Shown piece after piece: positions 1 through 12,946 of a stretch of DNA of 64,000 nt. Where the stretch lies: assembly GCF_048544455.1 (NCBI RefSeq), contig NC_133526.1, positions 8,386,001-8,450,000 of the forward strand, given 5' to 3'. Origin of the DNA: Silene latifolia (taxonomy: Eukaryota > Streptophyta > Magnoliopsida > Caryophyllales > Caryophyllaceae). The stretch's first letter is position 1. Each line of letters begins with the position of its first letter. The notes below the pieces were generated by a model, which worked only from the letters and a program-made list of their open reading frames with translations, ran no database searches and was not told the origin of the DNA. Position numbers and translations under genes: made by a program.

Positions 1-1955
1 AGATGTTCTGCGGAGTCAACCTTCCCTTCTTGACATAACCCATGAATAAGTACACTGTAAGTATACACACTAGGCTGGCAATTATTCTTTTCCATCTCAC
101 ACAGCACCTTAAATGCAAGGCTGGTCCTACCGTTTTTGCAAAGACCATTGATCAAAGAAGTGTATGTAATAACATTCGGCGACACTCCTCTCTCAGACAT
201 CTTATTACACAGTTTCTCAGCAACTTCGTACTTGTCTCCCTTCGATAAAGCACTTATAATGGCATTATATGCCTCCACAGTAGGAGAGCAACCACATTCC
301 TCCATTTTATCAAGTATTTCTATCCCTTTATTAATTTCACCAGCTTTGCAATAACCGTCAATTAGAGCTGTAAAGCAAAACTGATTTGGTTGCAAACCTC
401 TTTCGGACATCTTGAGAAAAAGAGAATAAGCTAGCTCTACCTTGTCCCCTTTGCAGAGCCCTGAAATCATTTCAGCAAAAGTATAGATGTCTGGGTCGCA
501 ACCAGTCTTGCCCATAATGTCAAATAAATTCAAAGCCATGTCAAGATTTTTCTGCCTCATATAACCATGAATGAGTATGTTATAGGTAATTACAGTAGGA
601 GTAAAACCAGCTTTAATCATATTATCGAAAAGTAACATGGCATCCTCCAACAAACCTTTTGAGCACAGACCTTGTATCATCTCATTATAAGTACGAGCAT
701 TTCGAGGATAGTCATGAGCCTCCATCCAGTCAAACATATTTAAAGCCTGTTCAAACCTTCCACTCTCAAATAGCTCATGAATCAATGCATTAAATGTGAC
801 GGCATTTGGTACTAGACGGTCTTTGACCAGTCTGTTGTAGAACCCAATGGCAACCTTGAGGATACCAGCACAGCATGAGCCACTAATAAGGGCAGTATAC
901 GTATGTACATTAGGATGACAACCTCTTTTCCACATGGCCCCAACAAGTTTAAAAGCGTCTTCAACACGACCATCCTCGCACAACTTGACAATTGGAACGG
1001 TATATGTATAAACAGTAGGTTCAATCCCTCTGTCTAACATTTCCCTAAGCATGCCCAATGCTTCACTAGTCCTACCATCATTGCAAAGCCCATTGATCAA
1101 AGTACTATAAGTCACAGAATTCGGTTGACATTTATCTTCCACCATCCTCCTAAACAACCTAAAGGCACCCTCTATATTACGGTTCCTACAATGCCCAAGA
1201 ATCAAAGAAGTATACGTAAAATCATCCGGCCTCATACCTAAGCGATAAATCTTCCCTAAACCAACCTCAGCACTCCGAAATCTCCCTTTCTTACAAAACA
1301 TATTAATCATAGTATTCAACGTCAACAAATTCAACCCAACCCCACCCGACACCATCTCAAGATATACATTGCAGGCATCACCCACCATATCGAACTTTGA
1401 CAGCGCAAGTAACAATGTATTACCACTATACAAACTAATCTTAACACCCTTCCTACCAATCTCACTTAAATAATCCAAAACCCTAGTAAGCTCATCTCTA
1501 TCCCTACAAGCTTTAACAATCAAAATCTTAACATGATCGGCATCATCAAAACGAGAATCAGACACAAGCCTATTCAACATGGCAACATAACAGTTAAAAT
1601 CATGTCGATACGACGGCCTCTTAGAAAGCCAATAAAAAAACTGCAAGACTAACCCAGTATCCGTATGAACATTAATTATATTTTCCACAACATTGGGCGT
1701 TAATTTGGGGCATAAACGAATCAATTCAGAGCTTGTTTTCCAATGAAAGTTGTTGCAAATAATATCACAAACCTTTGAAACAACACTAACAGTAACAGCA
1801 TCATTAACATTAGTATTAGTATTAGTATTAGTATTGCGATTAAAAAAGGGGTAAAGATTGGATTTTGATGAGAAATTACGGAAACGAAAAGAACCCAATA
1901 CGTAAAAGAGGTTAGGAAGATGAAATAGAGATGGGGTTTTGAAAGGGTTTACCAT
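1..1955 (-). CDS. P-class pentatricopeptide repeat (PPR) protein, 3' end outside window
   Basis: An uninterrupted minus-strand frame of 651 codons starts at the ATG at 1955-1953 and runs off the left edge. After about 190 residues the protein settles into consecutive 35-residue repeats. At least twelve are visible, with cores such as VTYSTLINGLCNDGRTSEAL and ITYNILIHGYMRQKNLDMAL, which is the P-type PPR pattern. PPR proteins bind organellar RNA and act in its processing, stability or translation. The N-terminus is rich in Phe, Arg, Ser and Asn and poor in acidic residues, so mitochondrial or plastid targeting is likely. A short Thr-Asn run (about residues 36-46) comes from an expanded ATT/TAG-type microsatellite inside the coding sequence. 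No DYW or E domain is seen, but the C-terminus is missing. No intron is needed, as is usual for the family. The individual family member was not identified. Confidence 0.9.
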   Translation of the reverse strand, partial: MVNPFKTPSLFHLPNLFYVLGSFRFRNFSSKSNLYPFFNRNTNTNTNTNVNDAVTVSVVSKVCDIICNNFHWKTSSELIRLCPKLTPNVVENIINVHTDTGLVLQFFYWLSKRPSYRHDFNCYVAMLNRLVSDSRFDDADHVKILIVKACRDRDELTRVLDYLSEIGRKGVKISLYSGNTLLLALSKFDMVGDACNVYLEMVSGGVGLNLLTLNTMINMFCKKGRFRSAEVGLGKIYRLGMRPDDFTYTSLILGHCRNRNIEGAFRLFRRMVEDKCQPNSVTYSTLINGLCNDGRTSEALGMLREMLDRGIEPTVYTYTVPIVKLCEDGRVEDAFKLVGAMWKRGCHPNVHTYTALISGSCCAGILKVAIGFYNRLVKDRLVPNAVTFNALIHELFESGRFEQALNMFDWMEAHDYPRNARTYNEMIQGLCSKGLLEDAMLLFDNMIKAGFTPTVITYNILIHGYMRQKNLDMALNLFDIMGKTGCDPDIYTFAEMISGLCKGDKVELAYSLFLKMSERGLQPNQFCFTALIDGYCKAGEINKGIEILDKMEECGCSPTVEAYNAIISALSKGDKYEVAEKLCNKMSERGVSPNVITYTSLINGLCKNGRTSLAFKVLCEMEKNNCQPSVYTYSVLIHGLCQEGKVDSAEH

Positions 1956-2330
1956 AGCTTAGATGCGGCGTAAAAATGGTGAGAATAACCGGAGATTGTC
2001 AACCATTAATTAATTAATTAATACTCCGTAACAAACAAAATGTAAACAAATGGTATTAAAAGGGGAATAAGATGAAAGAATTGATGAAGGGATTAGGGAA
2101 GACGTGGTGATTGGAGAACCAGGGAAGGGATGCGTAGGGAATGTGGAGAGTGAAGAAGGTGAATATGAGATTAACAGTTCGGCACCGGCTGCATCATGAG
2201 ATGGGGGCGGGGAAGAGGACGTGAACCTTTCCCAACTTCTTTTTCTTTCTACTCTATGTTGGATTGTTGGGTATGTTGAAAAATAAAATAAAAAACAAAT
2301 ATAAAAGTGTATCAGATATTTTGAGTAGGT
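1956..2330. other. 5' flank of the PPR gene
   Basis: No gene is seen. This stretch is the presumed promoter and 5' leader of the PPR gene. It holds a short TTAA-type simple repeat at about 2004-2021 and otherwise ordinary AT-rich sequence. Confidence 0.5.
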
Positions 2331-2575
2331 CTTCTGAGAGACACGGTCTCTTAATAAGTTTTATTGAAAGACCATTGTACAATTTTAAGAAAAAGTGGTA
2401 CCAAAAATAATAAAATAGGTACAAATTATGATTAATGATAAACTGGGTACATTTATTATGTAAATAGGTACGAAAATACTATGTCAGGATCAACAATAAA
2501 AGGGGTACGAAATACAAATAAAAGGGTACGAAAGATTGGTCTCTCAATAACTTAGTGAGAGACCGTCTCTCCCAA
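2331..2575. mobile_element. MITE with ~40-bp terminal inverted repeats
   Basis: The two ends are inverted copies of each other. The left end reads CTTCTGAGAGACACGGTCTC and the reverse complement of the right end reads CTTGGGAGAGACGGTCTCTC. The match continues inward for about 40 bp (TTATTGAAAGACCA against TTATTGAGAGACCA). The 245-bp length, lack of coding potential and AT-rich core with repeated GGTAC motifs fit a non-autonomous DNA transposon. I could not define a clear target duplication, so the superfamily is left open. Confidence 0.7.
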
Positions 2576-2598
2576 GTTTTAGTGTTTAATAAATTGAT

Positions 2599-4442
2599 TT
2601 TTTTTTTTTTGTTGCGAAAGAGGGGCAAAAGCCCCGATACAAAAACGCTACATAACTAGTAACTAAACGAGGTATAGCTACCCCTAAAACGTCTTCTCGA
2701 AGAATCGTACGGAGACCATCTGGAGGGTGTTCGAAATATGTAACATTAGTGCTGGCCGTGACTCCCCCATTACTCATTAGCAAGCCAGTTAGCCGCCCTA
2801 TTAGCTTCGCGAAAAACATGATCCATCTTAACCGTCCAACCTTCCAGCTTGATAAGATTGATACAATGTTGAACAAGGGGACGCAAACTGTTGCTCAAGA
2901 GTTGCTCGTCTTGAACGAAGCTTACACAGGTTTTGTTGTCCATATGTACCAATAATTTCCGAACCCCCAAAGACCGAGCTTGTTCTAATCCGATTGCTAA
3001 GGCACGCATTTCCGCCCTCATAGAGTTGCATATACCACACGAAAAATTAAAAGCATTAATGAAGTTACCAGTTTCGTCACGGAGAATCCCCCCATATCCG
3101 ACGGGTCCCTTTCGAAGCTCCGTCTGTGTTCAACAATACCCACCCGTGAGGAGGCGCGCTCCATCGAATAATTCTCCCCTCGTGTATGGTGCCTGGAATC
3201 GATATAAATAGGGAAAATGGGTCGAGAGCTCTCCTTGTAATGTCGAATTGCTGTCTAAGAAATCGAATAGGCTCAGACAGATTCTCGTTTGACCTTCCAA
3301 AGGTAAAATTGTTGCGCCATCGCCATATCCACCAGCAAGTTATTGCAAATTTCATAGACCAATCATGTGTAGCAAGAGGAATGCCATTACTAGCATTTTT
3401 GGATATCCAACTCTTAAAAGGAAGGGTGTAAAAGGACGGAGAAACAATACATTCACCAAGAAGCTCCCAAAGTTCTCTCGAGTAAGGACAATTGCGCAAA
3501 AGGTGGTCGATGGATTCATCTTCTTCGAGGCATCTCGGACAGGATGGGTCATCATGGAGCCCTCGTCGAACCCGGTTATAATTGGTCATAAGCCGACCAT
3601 GTGCAGCTAGCCAAATAAACATACGAACTCTTTGTTGAACGGGTAACTTCCAAATAACGTGCCACGCAATTGGTTGTACTTCCGGATTAATATCAGCCGA
3701 TTTAATTAGAGTTAAAGCTGATTTAATCGTAAATTTTCAATTGGAAGACGCATTCCTAAAGAGAGTCCTCCAAATACGGTTCTGGTGAGAGGTAATACGC
3801 TGCAATTTTTAGAAGATCATCACGCGATAAATAGTTGGAAAAAACTTCTCATTTCCTTCTTGTATTTTCGTTCCACATATCAGCAACCGTTGCACCTAGA
3901 ATTGCGTCGGGGATAGACGTGATAACTCTATCAGAGAGACAACCCGAATCAACCCAAGAGTGGTCCCAAAACAAAGTTTTCCTCCCATTTCCGACCACCA
4001 CAGTACTACCACTATTAATAATTTTCGCTTGCGAAGTAATATCGGCCCAAACATTAGACATGTTCGGTTTGGATTGGAACATGTCAACATCGCATCTTCC
4101 GTTACAATACTTGGCACGGATGACCCGAGCCCATAATGTTTGTGGTTCAGAAAGAACTCGTCAACCCAACTTAGTAAGGAATGTCGCGTTTGACTGTCGA
4201 GACGAACGAATACCTAGACCTCCCAATAACTTTGGCTGTTGTACTGTGTCCCTAGATAATAAGTGAACCTTCCTATGCTCGTCATTTCCTCCCCATAAAA
4301 ATATTCTGGTTTTCCGATCAAGCGAATCACAAACTGATCGTGGTATCTTTGTTGTTTGCATACTGTAGTTAGCGATGGTAGATAACGTGGATTGTACCAA
4401 AGTACTCCGACCTGCCAGCAACAAATATTTCGTCTGCCACCC
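2599..4442 (-). pseudogene. LINE ORF2 3' part: RT thumb, zf-RVT and RNase H
   Basis: This is the C-terminal half of the LINE ORF2 protein, read on the minus strand in several frames. At about 4440-4160 it shows the region after the RT palm (LLLAGRSTLVQSTLSTIANY and an IFLWGG motif). At about 3620-3440 it shows the zf-RVT domain (WLAAHGRLMTNYNRVRRG followed by CPRC, then CPYSRELW). At about 3170-2770 it shows a plant-type RNase H with VLLNTDGASKG, AEMRAL and a C-terminal FREANRAANWLANE. The frame changes at least three times, so no intact protein could be made. The 3' end carries the poly(A) tract. Confidence 0.88.
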
Positions 4443-5738
4443 CGATAGGCCATCGCACACCTATGCAAAGATAATATTTATACCCTAGGTAACAAGTTAA
4501 TGTAGTACTTAGGGGTCGAACCCAAAGAAGACGGGAGTTTATAATTTAGTTGTTATGGATTGAATTTTACCTTGGTGGATTAACGTTTGCTTTGGTTGAT
4601 TGGTTTGATGTTAGGTAAAAACAACAATAAAAAGAAAATGTCTAGGGAGGTCGGGTCACACGTGCTAATTATGTAAATGCTTATGTCAAGTTAGAAAGTT
4701 GATTTTACGATAAATGTTTAGGCTTAAAGACACCTGATAGGCTTTATCGCGTACCTATGCAAAGATAATTTCTCTAGACACAATTAAATGTAGTAATAGG
4801 GGTCGAACACAAGGAAACGGGAATTACGTCATGAATTGCTGCGAGTAGATTTTTATCAAGGTCGATTACGATTTGGTTTTGATTTGCTTGTTTGATGATT
4901 AATGAAAATGCAATGTAAATAAAATATGATTAAAGGTAGTCTAAAGGGGTCGGGTTACCCATGCAAAGGTAAACATAATAACATGATAAACTTGATAGTA
5001 ATAATCTTGTCAATTGCTTAGGCTTAAAGACACCCACCTTACGGCATTAGTGTCAACCATAGACCGGGTCCTAGAGAAACTCTCGTCCATGACTAGGTCG
5101 TCCTACCACACATGCTTAGTCTAATTCAATTCCGTGCCTCTCGACTTTAGAACGAATGAACAAACTTAATCAATGACTATGGCCGATAATCAAAGATTAA
5201 ACATAACAAAACAAGCATGTGGTGGAAACAATTGATCATGGTTATTATGAACTTTATTTAGTCATATTATATGTTTGATTTTGCATGGCTCCCCTAGCCT
5301 TTAGACTAGAGAATTTAGCTACTCATACTAAGATGTAAAATGCAAACTAAATTGTAAAGAATATTAAACATGGTTATATGAATTATATTAGTTAGGTGAT
5401 ATAACATATGTAAAGAACAAAGCTAAAGTAAATATGAAAAACTCAATTATAATAACTATATGATAACTAAAACAATGGTGTAAATTATAAACTTGTAATA
5501 AGAGATACCTTAATAAGGAAGACTTGTATTGAAGAACGATTAACTAACAACCGAAGGATTGAATAACAAATGCTTGAAAATCTCTTGAAATACAAAGTAT
5601 TGAAAGATTAACTAAGGAATGCTTAAACAACTTAAACTTGAAATGAAAACTAATGAGAGAAAACTTATAATGCTTGAGGCTTATTGTAGTAGACTTAGAC
5701 GTAAAAATGAGATATCTAGAACTTAGGAAAACCTCTCT

Positions 5739-5819
5739 TATTTATAGGAGAGGAGGATGAACGAGAGCACCCAAGGAGCATGCAACCCCGATCGGGGTTG
5801 GGTGGCCCCGATCGGGGCC
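5739..5819 (-). promoter_or_regulatory. LTR promoter: TATA box with two upstream GATC palindromes
   Basis: A TATAAATA box (minus strand, 5746-5739) lies about 35-75 bp downstream, in element sense, of two perfect palindromes: CAACCCCGATCGGGGTTG at 5783-5800 and GGCCCCGATCGGGGCC at 5804-5819. Both share the core CCCCGATCGGGG. Position and symmetry suggest a promoter-proximal protein-binding site, which is inference. Confidence 0.55.
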
Positions 5820-5893
5820 GTGTGTCCCTCCGTCACTCCACTTAGTTCGTGCTTGATTGCGTGAGGGATCTCTATGCTTCTTTCGGTAGTGCT

Positions 5894-7295
5894 TGTTAGA
5901 ACACACTTGGTTGATGATGCCAAGTTTCATTATGATTTAATTGTTTGCCTCTTAGTTAAATGTTTAGCAAGTTGAAGCATCCCATGATTGTTCAAAGAAG
6001 TTCAAGATGATCAAGATGAAGGACAAGTCAAGCATGCCCATAGTCTAGAACAAATGTTGTAAACGAGGTAGTTCAACATATTTCTTTTACGCATAAGTTA
6101 TGGCAAAACCGTGCAACAGTTCCTGAGACTGTTGCACCATGGTTTCTGGTACTAACGAATGGAGAATTTTCGGGAAAATTTACAAGTGTTTGAAATTCCT
6201 TAAAAAGCTTTTATATGTTCAAGAGGAACATTATTTCAAAACTGAAGAACAAAAAGAACAAAAGAATATGTTTGCACAATAATTTAAAAGATGCCAATCC
6301 CATTTGTGCAAGTTGCCTTTCATGCTAAAAATGGGTCTTATGCTTTTTCCATTTGTGGCAAAATTGTGAGTTCCCATATTTTATGGGAAACACTCCTTCT
6401 CTTTGGAAAAACGCAGCCCCTTGAGCCTCTCAAACCTGATTGTTCTTTTATATTTTTTAAATGAAAATGCATGCTACTAACTTGTGGATATTAGATTAAA
6501 GTAGTGTTAAGAACCTTCTTTTACACACTACCTTTCTCTATAAATAGCCACTTCATTTTTCATTTATTGTAAGACTTTGAAAGAGCATTCATTGTAAACA
6601 CTTTGCAAATCTTTTCAAAGATTAAAAGCTTTGTTCTTCAATCATTTGCAAAACCGTTTTCTTTTTTCAAAAGTCTTCAATTGTTTTTCAAAGTCAGAAA
6701 ATCTCCAAGTATCGGTTAAATCACAGCATAAACGAATATGTTCAATGATTCTCGTGTTTAGGTCTTAATTGTAATCTCCATGTTCTTAAGTGAACCACCG
6801 AGATTCGACTCAGAAACCGTTGAGATAGAACCTTAAGTCTTGAAGCGGAGTAGCTTTGAGCAAGAGAAAGTCTTGAAGCGGAGTAGCTTTAAGCAATTGC
6901 AACCGGAGTAGGTTGGCGAGTTGTTTCATTGTAATGGTTTAGTTAAGTTTGAGTAAATTTCTAAACAAGCAATAAAATAACGATTGGACGTAGGCTCCGG
7001 AGTAGGAGCTGAACCAATTTTTAAACATCGTCTTGTTTGTTTATTTACTTTCACGTTCTCTTATCATTCTTCTTTTACACGTTAATCTCGCCCTCGGTCT
7101 TTGTGCAACAGATCTCTCATCTTGTTGCATAGACTCATTGCACCGTTGTGAACTTACAATCCATTAAGTTTCTCAAACTCGTATCAATAGATCTTACTTG
7201 TGTTAGTCATTAACCAAGTAAGAGAGAAAATTTTTAAAAGGTACACCTAATTCACCCCCTCCCCCTCTTAGGTGTTTATCGTTCTTAACTCTTCA
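5894..7295 (+). repeat. 5' LTR of the copia element
   Basis: The LTR is 1402 bp, begins TGTTAGAACACACTTGG and ends CTTAACTCTTCA. A TATAAATA box lies at 6539-6546. A short internal direct repeat of a TCTTGAAGCGGAGTAGCTTT motif occurs near 6838-6895. Confidence 0.92.
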
Positions 7296-7296
7296 A

Positions 7297-7311
7297 TTGG
7301 TATCAGAGCCT
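7297..7311 (+). other. Primer-binding site, initiator tRNA-Met type
   Basis: TTGGTATCAGAGCC follows the 5' LTR by one base. It is the usual copia primer site complementary to the 3' end of initiator methionine tRNA. Confidence 0.85.
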
Positions 7312-7356
7312 CGTGCTCTTGATATTGGTTAAAACCAAAGAGTTGATCCTATAGTT

Positions 7357-9648
7357 ATGGACGATTCAAAACACACTAAGTATCCCATCTTCAAGGGTGA
7401 AAACTATGCCTGGTGGAAACATCGCATGGAGCACTATGTCAAAAGTACGGACTATGAATGTTGGTTGATCATTCAAAATGGTCCCCTCAAGATTGAGGTG
7501 ACTAATGCCGACGGCACTAAGTCTATCAAAAGTGAGGACAAGTATGTTGAGGCCGATTATAAAAAGGTCGAGAAAAACTCTAAAGCCATGTCCATCCTTC
7601 AATATGGCATCGGTGAACAAGAGATCAACCGGATATCCGGTTGTGACTCGGCAAAAGAAATTTGGGACACCCTAAATCTTGCCTATGAGGGAACGTCACA
7701 AGTCAAAAAGTACCGTGTTGATCTTCTCATGCAACAATACGAGATGTTCAACATGGGAAAAGATGAGTCAATTAATAGTTTGTCTTCTCGTTTCTCTAGT
7801 ATTGTTAATGACCTTAAGAGTCTAGGTAGAAACTTTGAATCCGAGGATGTAGTCCGTAAAATCCTTCGTAGCCTATCTGAAAAATGGCAACCGAAGGTTA
7901 CGGCTATTGAGGAAGCTAAAGACCTTTCTTTGCTATCCCTTGATGAACTTATGGGCTCACTCATGGCTCATGAGTTAACTCTCATGAAGCGATCCGGTGA
8001 AAGCTCTAAAGGGAAAGGACTTGCTCTTTATGCTCTCTCAAGTGATGAGGAGGATGAAGATGACGAGTTTGCAATGTTCACTAAAAACATTGTTGGCATG
8101 ATAAATGGTCGAAACTCACAAAGGCCTAATAACAATACTAGCAAACGACGCTTTCCCAAGAGGAAGTCTACATCCACTGTTGGTTGCTTCAAATGTGGTG
8201 ACAAAGGTCACCAAATCAAAGAATGCCCAAAGTGGAATGACATTAAGTCTAAGGAGAAGCGTGAGTTTGCTAAAAGAGAATACAAAAGCAAAGTAATGAC
8301 TGCCATTTGGGGAATGTCTGATTCTGACGAGGACAATGTCCTTGAGGAAGAATTGGACGCCAAACTTAGTATCTCTTCCCAGTCAAGCAATGATGTTCCA
8401 AAGTCAACAAAGAAAGAAAATGTTAAATGTCTTATGGCTCACTCCGTGGACTCAGACTCAGATTCTGACATTAAGGTAAATAAGATCAAGAAAAAGGTTC
8501 GATCTTTCTCTAAAGACAAGATCTGTCATCTTCTAGACCAATTCATTGATAAGTGTCGTATTCAAAGCAATAAATTAGAGGCTATGCAAACTGAAATTGA
8601 GGACATAGTCAAGAAAATGTTGGTTTAAAAGAATGTCTAAATGAGGTAGATCAACCTAGTTCATCATCGAGTCTTGAAAAGGAGATTAAAAAGCTCCGAA
8701 AACAGAATCTGTTTCTTGCTAAAAGAATTGATGAAATGCATGCAACAGATCAGTGCAATGTTGCATCTGTGTCCAACAAAGGAGAAGAGTCCCCTGACAA
8801 AGTCGTGTCCTCACTAACCAAAGAACGTGACCAACTTTTGATTGATCTTGCAAAATGTCAAAATGAAAAAGAAGATCTTGTCAAAATTTCTGAAATGCTT
8901 AATGATGAGTCAAGTCATGCTAAAAGTGCTTTAGATCGAGTGCAAAATACAAATGATGATCTTCTTGTTCAAATTGAAACTCGAAAAAGGTGAACAAATC
9001 CATGCAAATGATGATGCAACTGTTTGCATCCGAGTCTATGAAGGAAATTGAGACTCTCACAAAACATGTGTCTTCACTAACTAAAGAACGTGACTCTCTG
9101 TTAGCTGACCTCACCTTGTGCAAAAGAGATAACAAACAACTTGAGCAAATTGGCTTATTGCTTAGTGATGAAGTGAGACATGCTAAACATGCGTTCGACA
9201 AAGTAGGTCAACTAAATCTTAATCATCTTGCTAAAATTGACAAACTAACCAAAAAGCTAGATGAGGCTAAGATGTTCTATTTGAAATGGGAAGGAAGTCG
9301 AATGTCTTGGAGTTTCTTTTAAAACAATCTCGAATATGAAAACCGTGCAAAAATGCTTGGACTAGGTTTCAAATGCAACAGTTCTACGCACTTTGTTGCA
9401 CTCAAACCAAGACCCAAGCGTAATCGATTTTCGAAGAAGAAAGTATCTTTGGCCTTCCCGAGTACATTATCTGCGCAATTACTGTGGTAAAACTGGTCAT
9501 GAGTTTAATGGTTGTGAAAAGAGAGTCCTTGACCTAGAAAGAAGTACCAAAGTGGCTAAACATGATTGGATTAAGAAGAAAGAAGTCAAAAAGGTTGTTG
9601 TCAAGAAGGAGCCCAAACTTGTTTGGGTTCCTAAACTAACTGTTTGAT
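7357..9648 (+). pseudogene. copia gag region (fossil)
   Basis: The region starts at an ATG about 45 bp after the primer site. The N-terminal half is a UBN2-type gag (YPIFKGENYAWWKHRMEHYV; later EIWDTLNLAYEGTSQVKKYR). A CCHC zinc knuckle, CFKCGDKGHQIKEC, lies near 8187-8228. Downstream is a long acidic and coiled-coil extension with repeated SLTKERD-type heptads, and then a second cysteine/histidine motif near 9480-9520. A long gag of this layout is typical of SIRE-like elements. The region is broken as it stands. Confidence 0.85.
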
Positions 9649-9649
9649 T

Positions 9650-12600
9650 TCTTATAGGCATTAGCGAAAGGCAAGCAGGCAAATTGGTACTTAGACAGTG
9701 GATGCTCTCGTCACATGACGGGAGATGAAAACCAATTCCTTTCGCTAGAAGCCTACGATGGTGGCATGGTGACTTTTGGTGACAACAAACGAGGTGAAAT
9801 CATTGGTATTGGAAAAGTTGGTAAGTCAAAGTCACTATGTGTCGACAAAGTGTTGCTTATCAAAGGTTTGAAACACAATCTTCTAAGCATATCACAATTG
9901 TGTGGTCGAGGTAACATCGTTGAATTTCTTGCTAGTAAATGTAGAATAATTGATGGAAAAACTAGAGAACTCATTCTTGAAGGTGAACGTGTCAAAGATG
10001 TTTACATGACTAACTTACACTCATTGTCAAGTCAAACACTATCATGTATGAGTGTCCAAAAGAATGACCCTTGGCTTTGGCATAAACGACTTGGTCATGT
10101 GAATGCTAAAACACTTAACACCCTTAAGAAGCTTGATCTAGTTGAAGGCATTCCTAACATCAAATTTGAATTCAAATCACTTTGTGACGATTGTGTTAAA
10201 GGTAAACAAGTAAAATGCTCTTTTAAATCCAAAAAGATTGTTAGCACTTCTTTACCTCTTGAGCTCATTCATATTGACTTATGTGGACCTATGCGTATTG
10301 TCAGTAAAGGTGGAAGTCGCTATATATGTGTCATTGTTGATGATTATACAAGATTTGTTTGGCTTCTCTTCTTAAGTTCTAAAGACCAAACTTTTGATGA
10401 ATTCTTAATTTGGGTTTAAAAGGTCCAAAACAAATTTGGTTATAAACTTGTCTCCTTGAGATCCGACCATGGAACCGAATTTGAGAATTTATCATTTGAG
10501 TCCTATTGCAATGAGTACGGTATTAGCCATAATTTTTCACCGTGCAAGAACCCCTCAACAAAATGGGGTTGTGGAACGAATGAACCGAACTCTGGAAAAT
10601 ATGGCTAGGACAATGCTCATTAGCTCTAAAGTGCCAAGAAACTTTTGGGCCGAGGCCGTTAACACATCTTGTTATATCTACAATCGAGTCATGATTAGAA
10701 AAATTATTAACAAAACTCCTTATGAAATTCTACGAGGAAGAAAACCTAACATCTCCCATCTAAAGTGCTTTGGTAGTAAATGCTTTGTACATAATAATGG
10801 AAAAGACAACCTAGGCAAATTTGATGCTCGTAGTGATGAAGGTGTTTTTGTTGGTTATTCCGACCATAGTAAAGCTTACAAAGTTTATAACAAGAGAACC
10901 ATGAAAATGGAAGAAAGCGTTCATGTAATATTTGACGAATCTAGTCTCTTTGTTTCAAACACTCAGGTTAATAATGAAGATGATGAGGATGACGATGATT
11001 TCGAAATTGGAATGATACGTCATGACATGGATCTAGTCGTGGAGGAAGCCGAGCAACAGTTGGAGCCACATGTTGCTTGATGTGGTGGCCAAAATTCGGG
11101 GGAACTAACCCTCCCTCATCTCAAAATGAAGCCAGCTCATCCAGGGGGAATGAGGAGTGCAGTGAACCAACCACTAACCAAATTGAAAACAATCCACAAA
11201 CACCCTCACACAATATTCCCCATGCAACAAGCCATCAAATCTGTTGCATCGTAACCAACCGAAACAAATGAGGCCTCTAACACCCTTGTTCCAAAGAAAT
11301 GGAAGCATCAAGGTTCCCATCCTCTATCAAATTTAACCAAGGTGACCTTACCTCGGAATCAAAACAAGATCTTCTCTCCAAAATCACCGTGTGCTTTGAA
11401 GCATTCATATCACAAATTGAACCTACAAATATCACAATGGCCTTATCCGATGAATATTGGGTCACGGCTATGCAAGAAGAATTGGAGCAATTTGAGAGAA
11501 ATAAGGTATGGCATCTGGTCCCTAGACCATCTCAACGTACTGTAATTGGTACGAGATGGGTCTATCGCAATAAACTTGATGATGTTGGAGAAATCGTAAG
11601 GAATAAAGCTAGACTAGTGGTACAAGGGTTTAATCAACAAGAAGGGATTGATTACGATGAAACCTTTGCACCGGTAGCTAGGCTTGAGGCCATACGTATG
11701 CTCATAGCTTTTGCATCTCATGTTGGCATAAAACTTTTTCAAATGGATGTTAAAACCGCCTTTTTAAATGGCTACCTTGAAGAAGAAGTTTTTGTCGAAC
11801 AACCTCCGGGCTTTATAAACAATGAGTTCCCTAATCACGTATTTAAGCTTGACAAAGCACTCTATGGTTTAAAACAGGCTCCTCGAGCCTGGTATGATAG
11901 GCTTTCCAAATTCCTATTAGAAAACGGCTTTATACGTGGTTCGGTTGATAAGACATTGTTTATCAAGTCACAGTCAGAGGAACTGTTTGCTTGTGCAAGT
12001 TTATGTTGATGACATTATTTTCGGTGCAACTAACAACATTCTTTATAAGTACTTTTCGGATCTTATGACCTCTGAATTTGAAATGAGCATGATGGGAGAA
12101 CTTGGATTTTTCCTTGGTCTTCAAATTAAGCAAGATGAAAAAGGCACCATGATCCACCAACAAAAGTACTTAAAGGAAATGATAAGTAAGTTTGGGTTGA
12201 CTAGCTCGAATCCTATGCCTACACCTATGATTGCCAAGCTTAATCTTGACAAAGACGAAAATGGTAAGAGTGTTAGTGAAAGGGTCTATCGAGGTATGAT
12301 CGGTTCATTGCTTTATTTAACCGCTAGTCGACCCGACATACAATTTAGTGTATGTGTGTGTGCTCGTTTCCAATCAAATCCTAAAGAATCACACTTCAAA
12401 GCCGTCAAACGGATTTTTAGGTATTTGATTGGAACGCAAGGTTTATACCTTTGGTACCCAACTCATTATGACATTGATCTTGTAGGATTTTCGGATGCGG
12501 ATTATGCCGGGAGTTCGTTGGATAGAAAAAGCACCTCGGGTATTGCTACCTTCTTAGGACCGTGCCTTATCTCATGGGCATCCAAAAAGCAAAATACCGT

Positions 12601-12946
12601 TGCTCTATCCACGGCCGAAAGTGAGTATGTAAGTGCCGCTCTTTGTTGTGCTCAAATTCTTTGGGTACGACAACAATTGCGTGATTACGGTCTTATTTTC
12701 GAAACTACTCCTATATTTTGTGATAATACAAGTGCCATTAACATCTCGAAAAATCCAATACAACATTCTAGGACAAAGCACATTGACATAAGGCATCACT
12801 TTCTACGTGATCAAGTGGAAAAAGGAAATATATGTCTAACCTTTTGTAGAACGGAAAATCAAATTGCGGACATTTTTACAAAACCGTTAGAAAGGGAACA
12901 ATTCGTAAAACTTCGGTTGGAAATTGGTTTGTTAGGCGACATGTGA
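9650..12946 (+). pseudogene. copia pol region: protease, integrase, RT, RNase H (fossil)
   Basis: The domains come in copia order. The aspartic protease shows WYLDSGCSRHMTG near 9685-9722. The integrase has a GAG-pre-integrase zinc site (WHKRLGHVNAKTL and CDDCVKGKQ, about 10078-10210) and a core beginning IHIDLCGPM with a later PQQNGVVERMNRTLENMART. The reverse transcriptase (RVT_2) shows FQMDVKTAFLNGYLEEEVFV near 11740-11800 and YVDDIIFG near 12003. RNase H shows GFSDADYAGSSLDRKSTSG, STAESEYVS and FTKPL. The region is broken as it stands, in a small number of places. Confidence 0.9.

Noticed and set aside
3835-4266. 143-codon plus-strand frame
   Set aside because: It is the antisense shadow of the LINE ORF2 on the minus strand.
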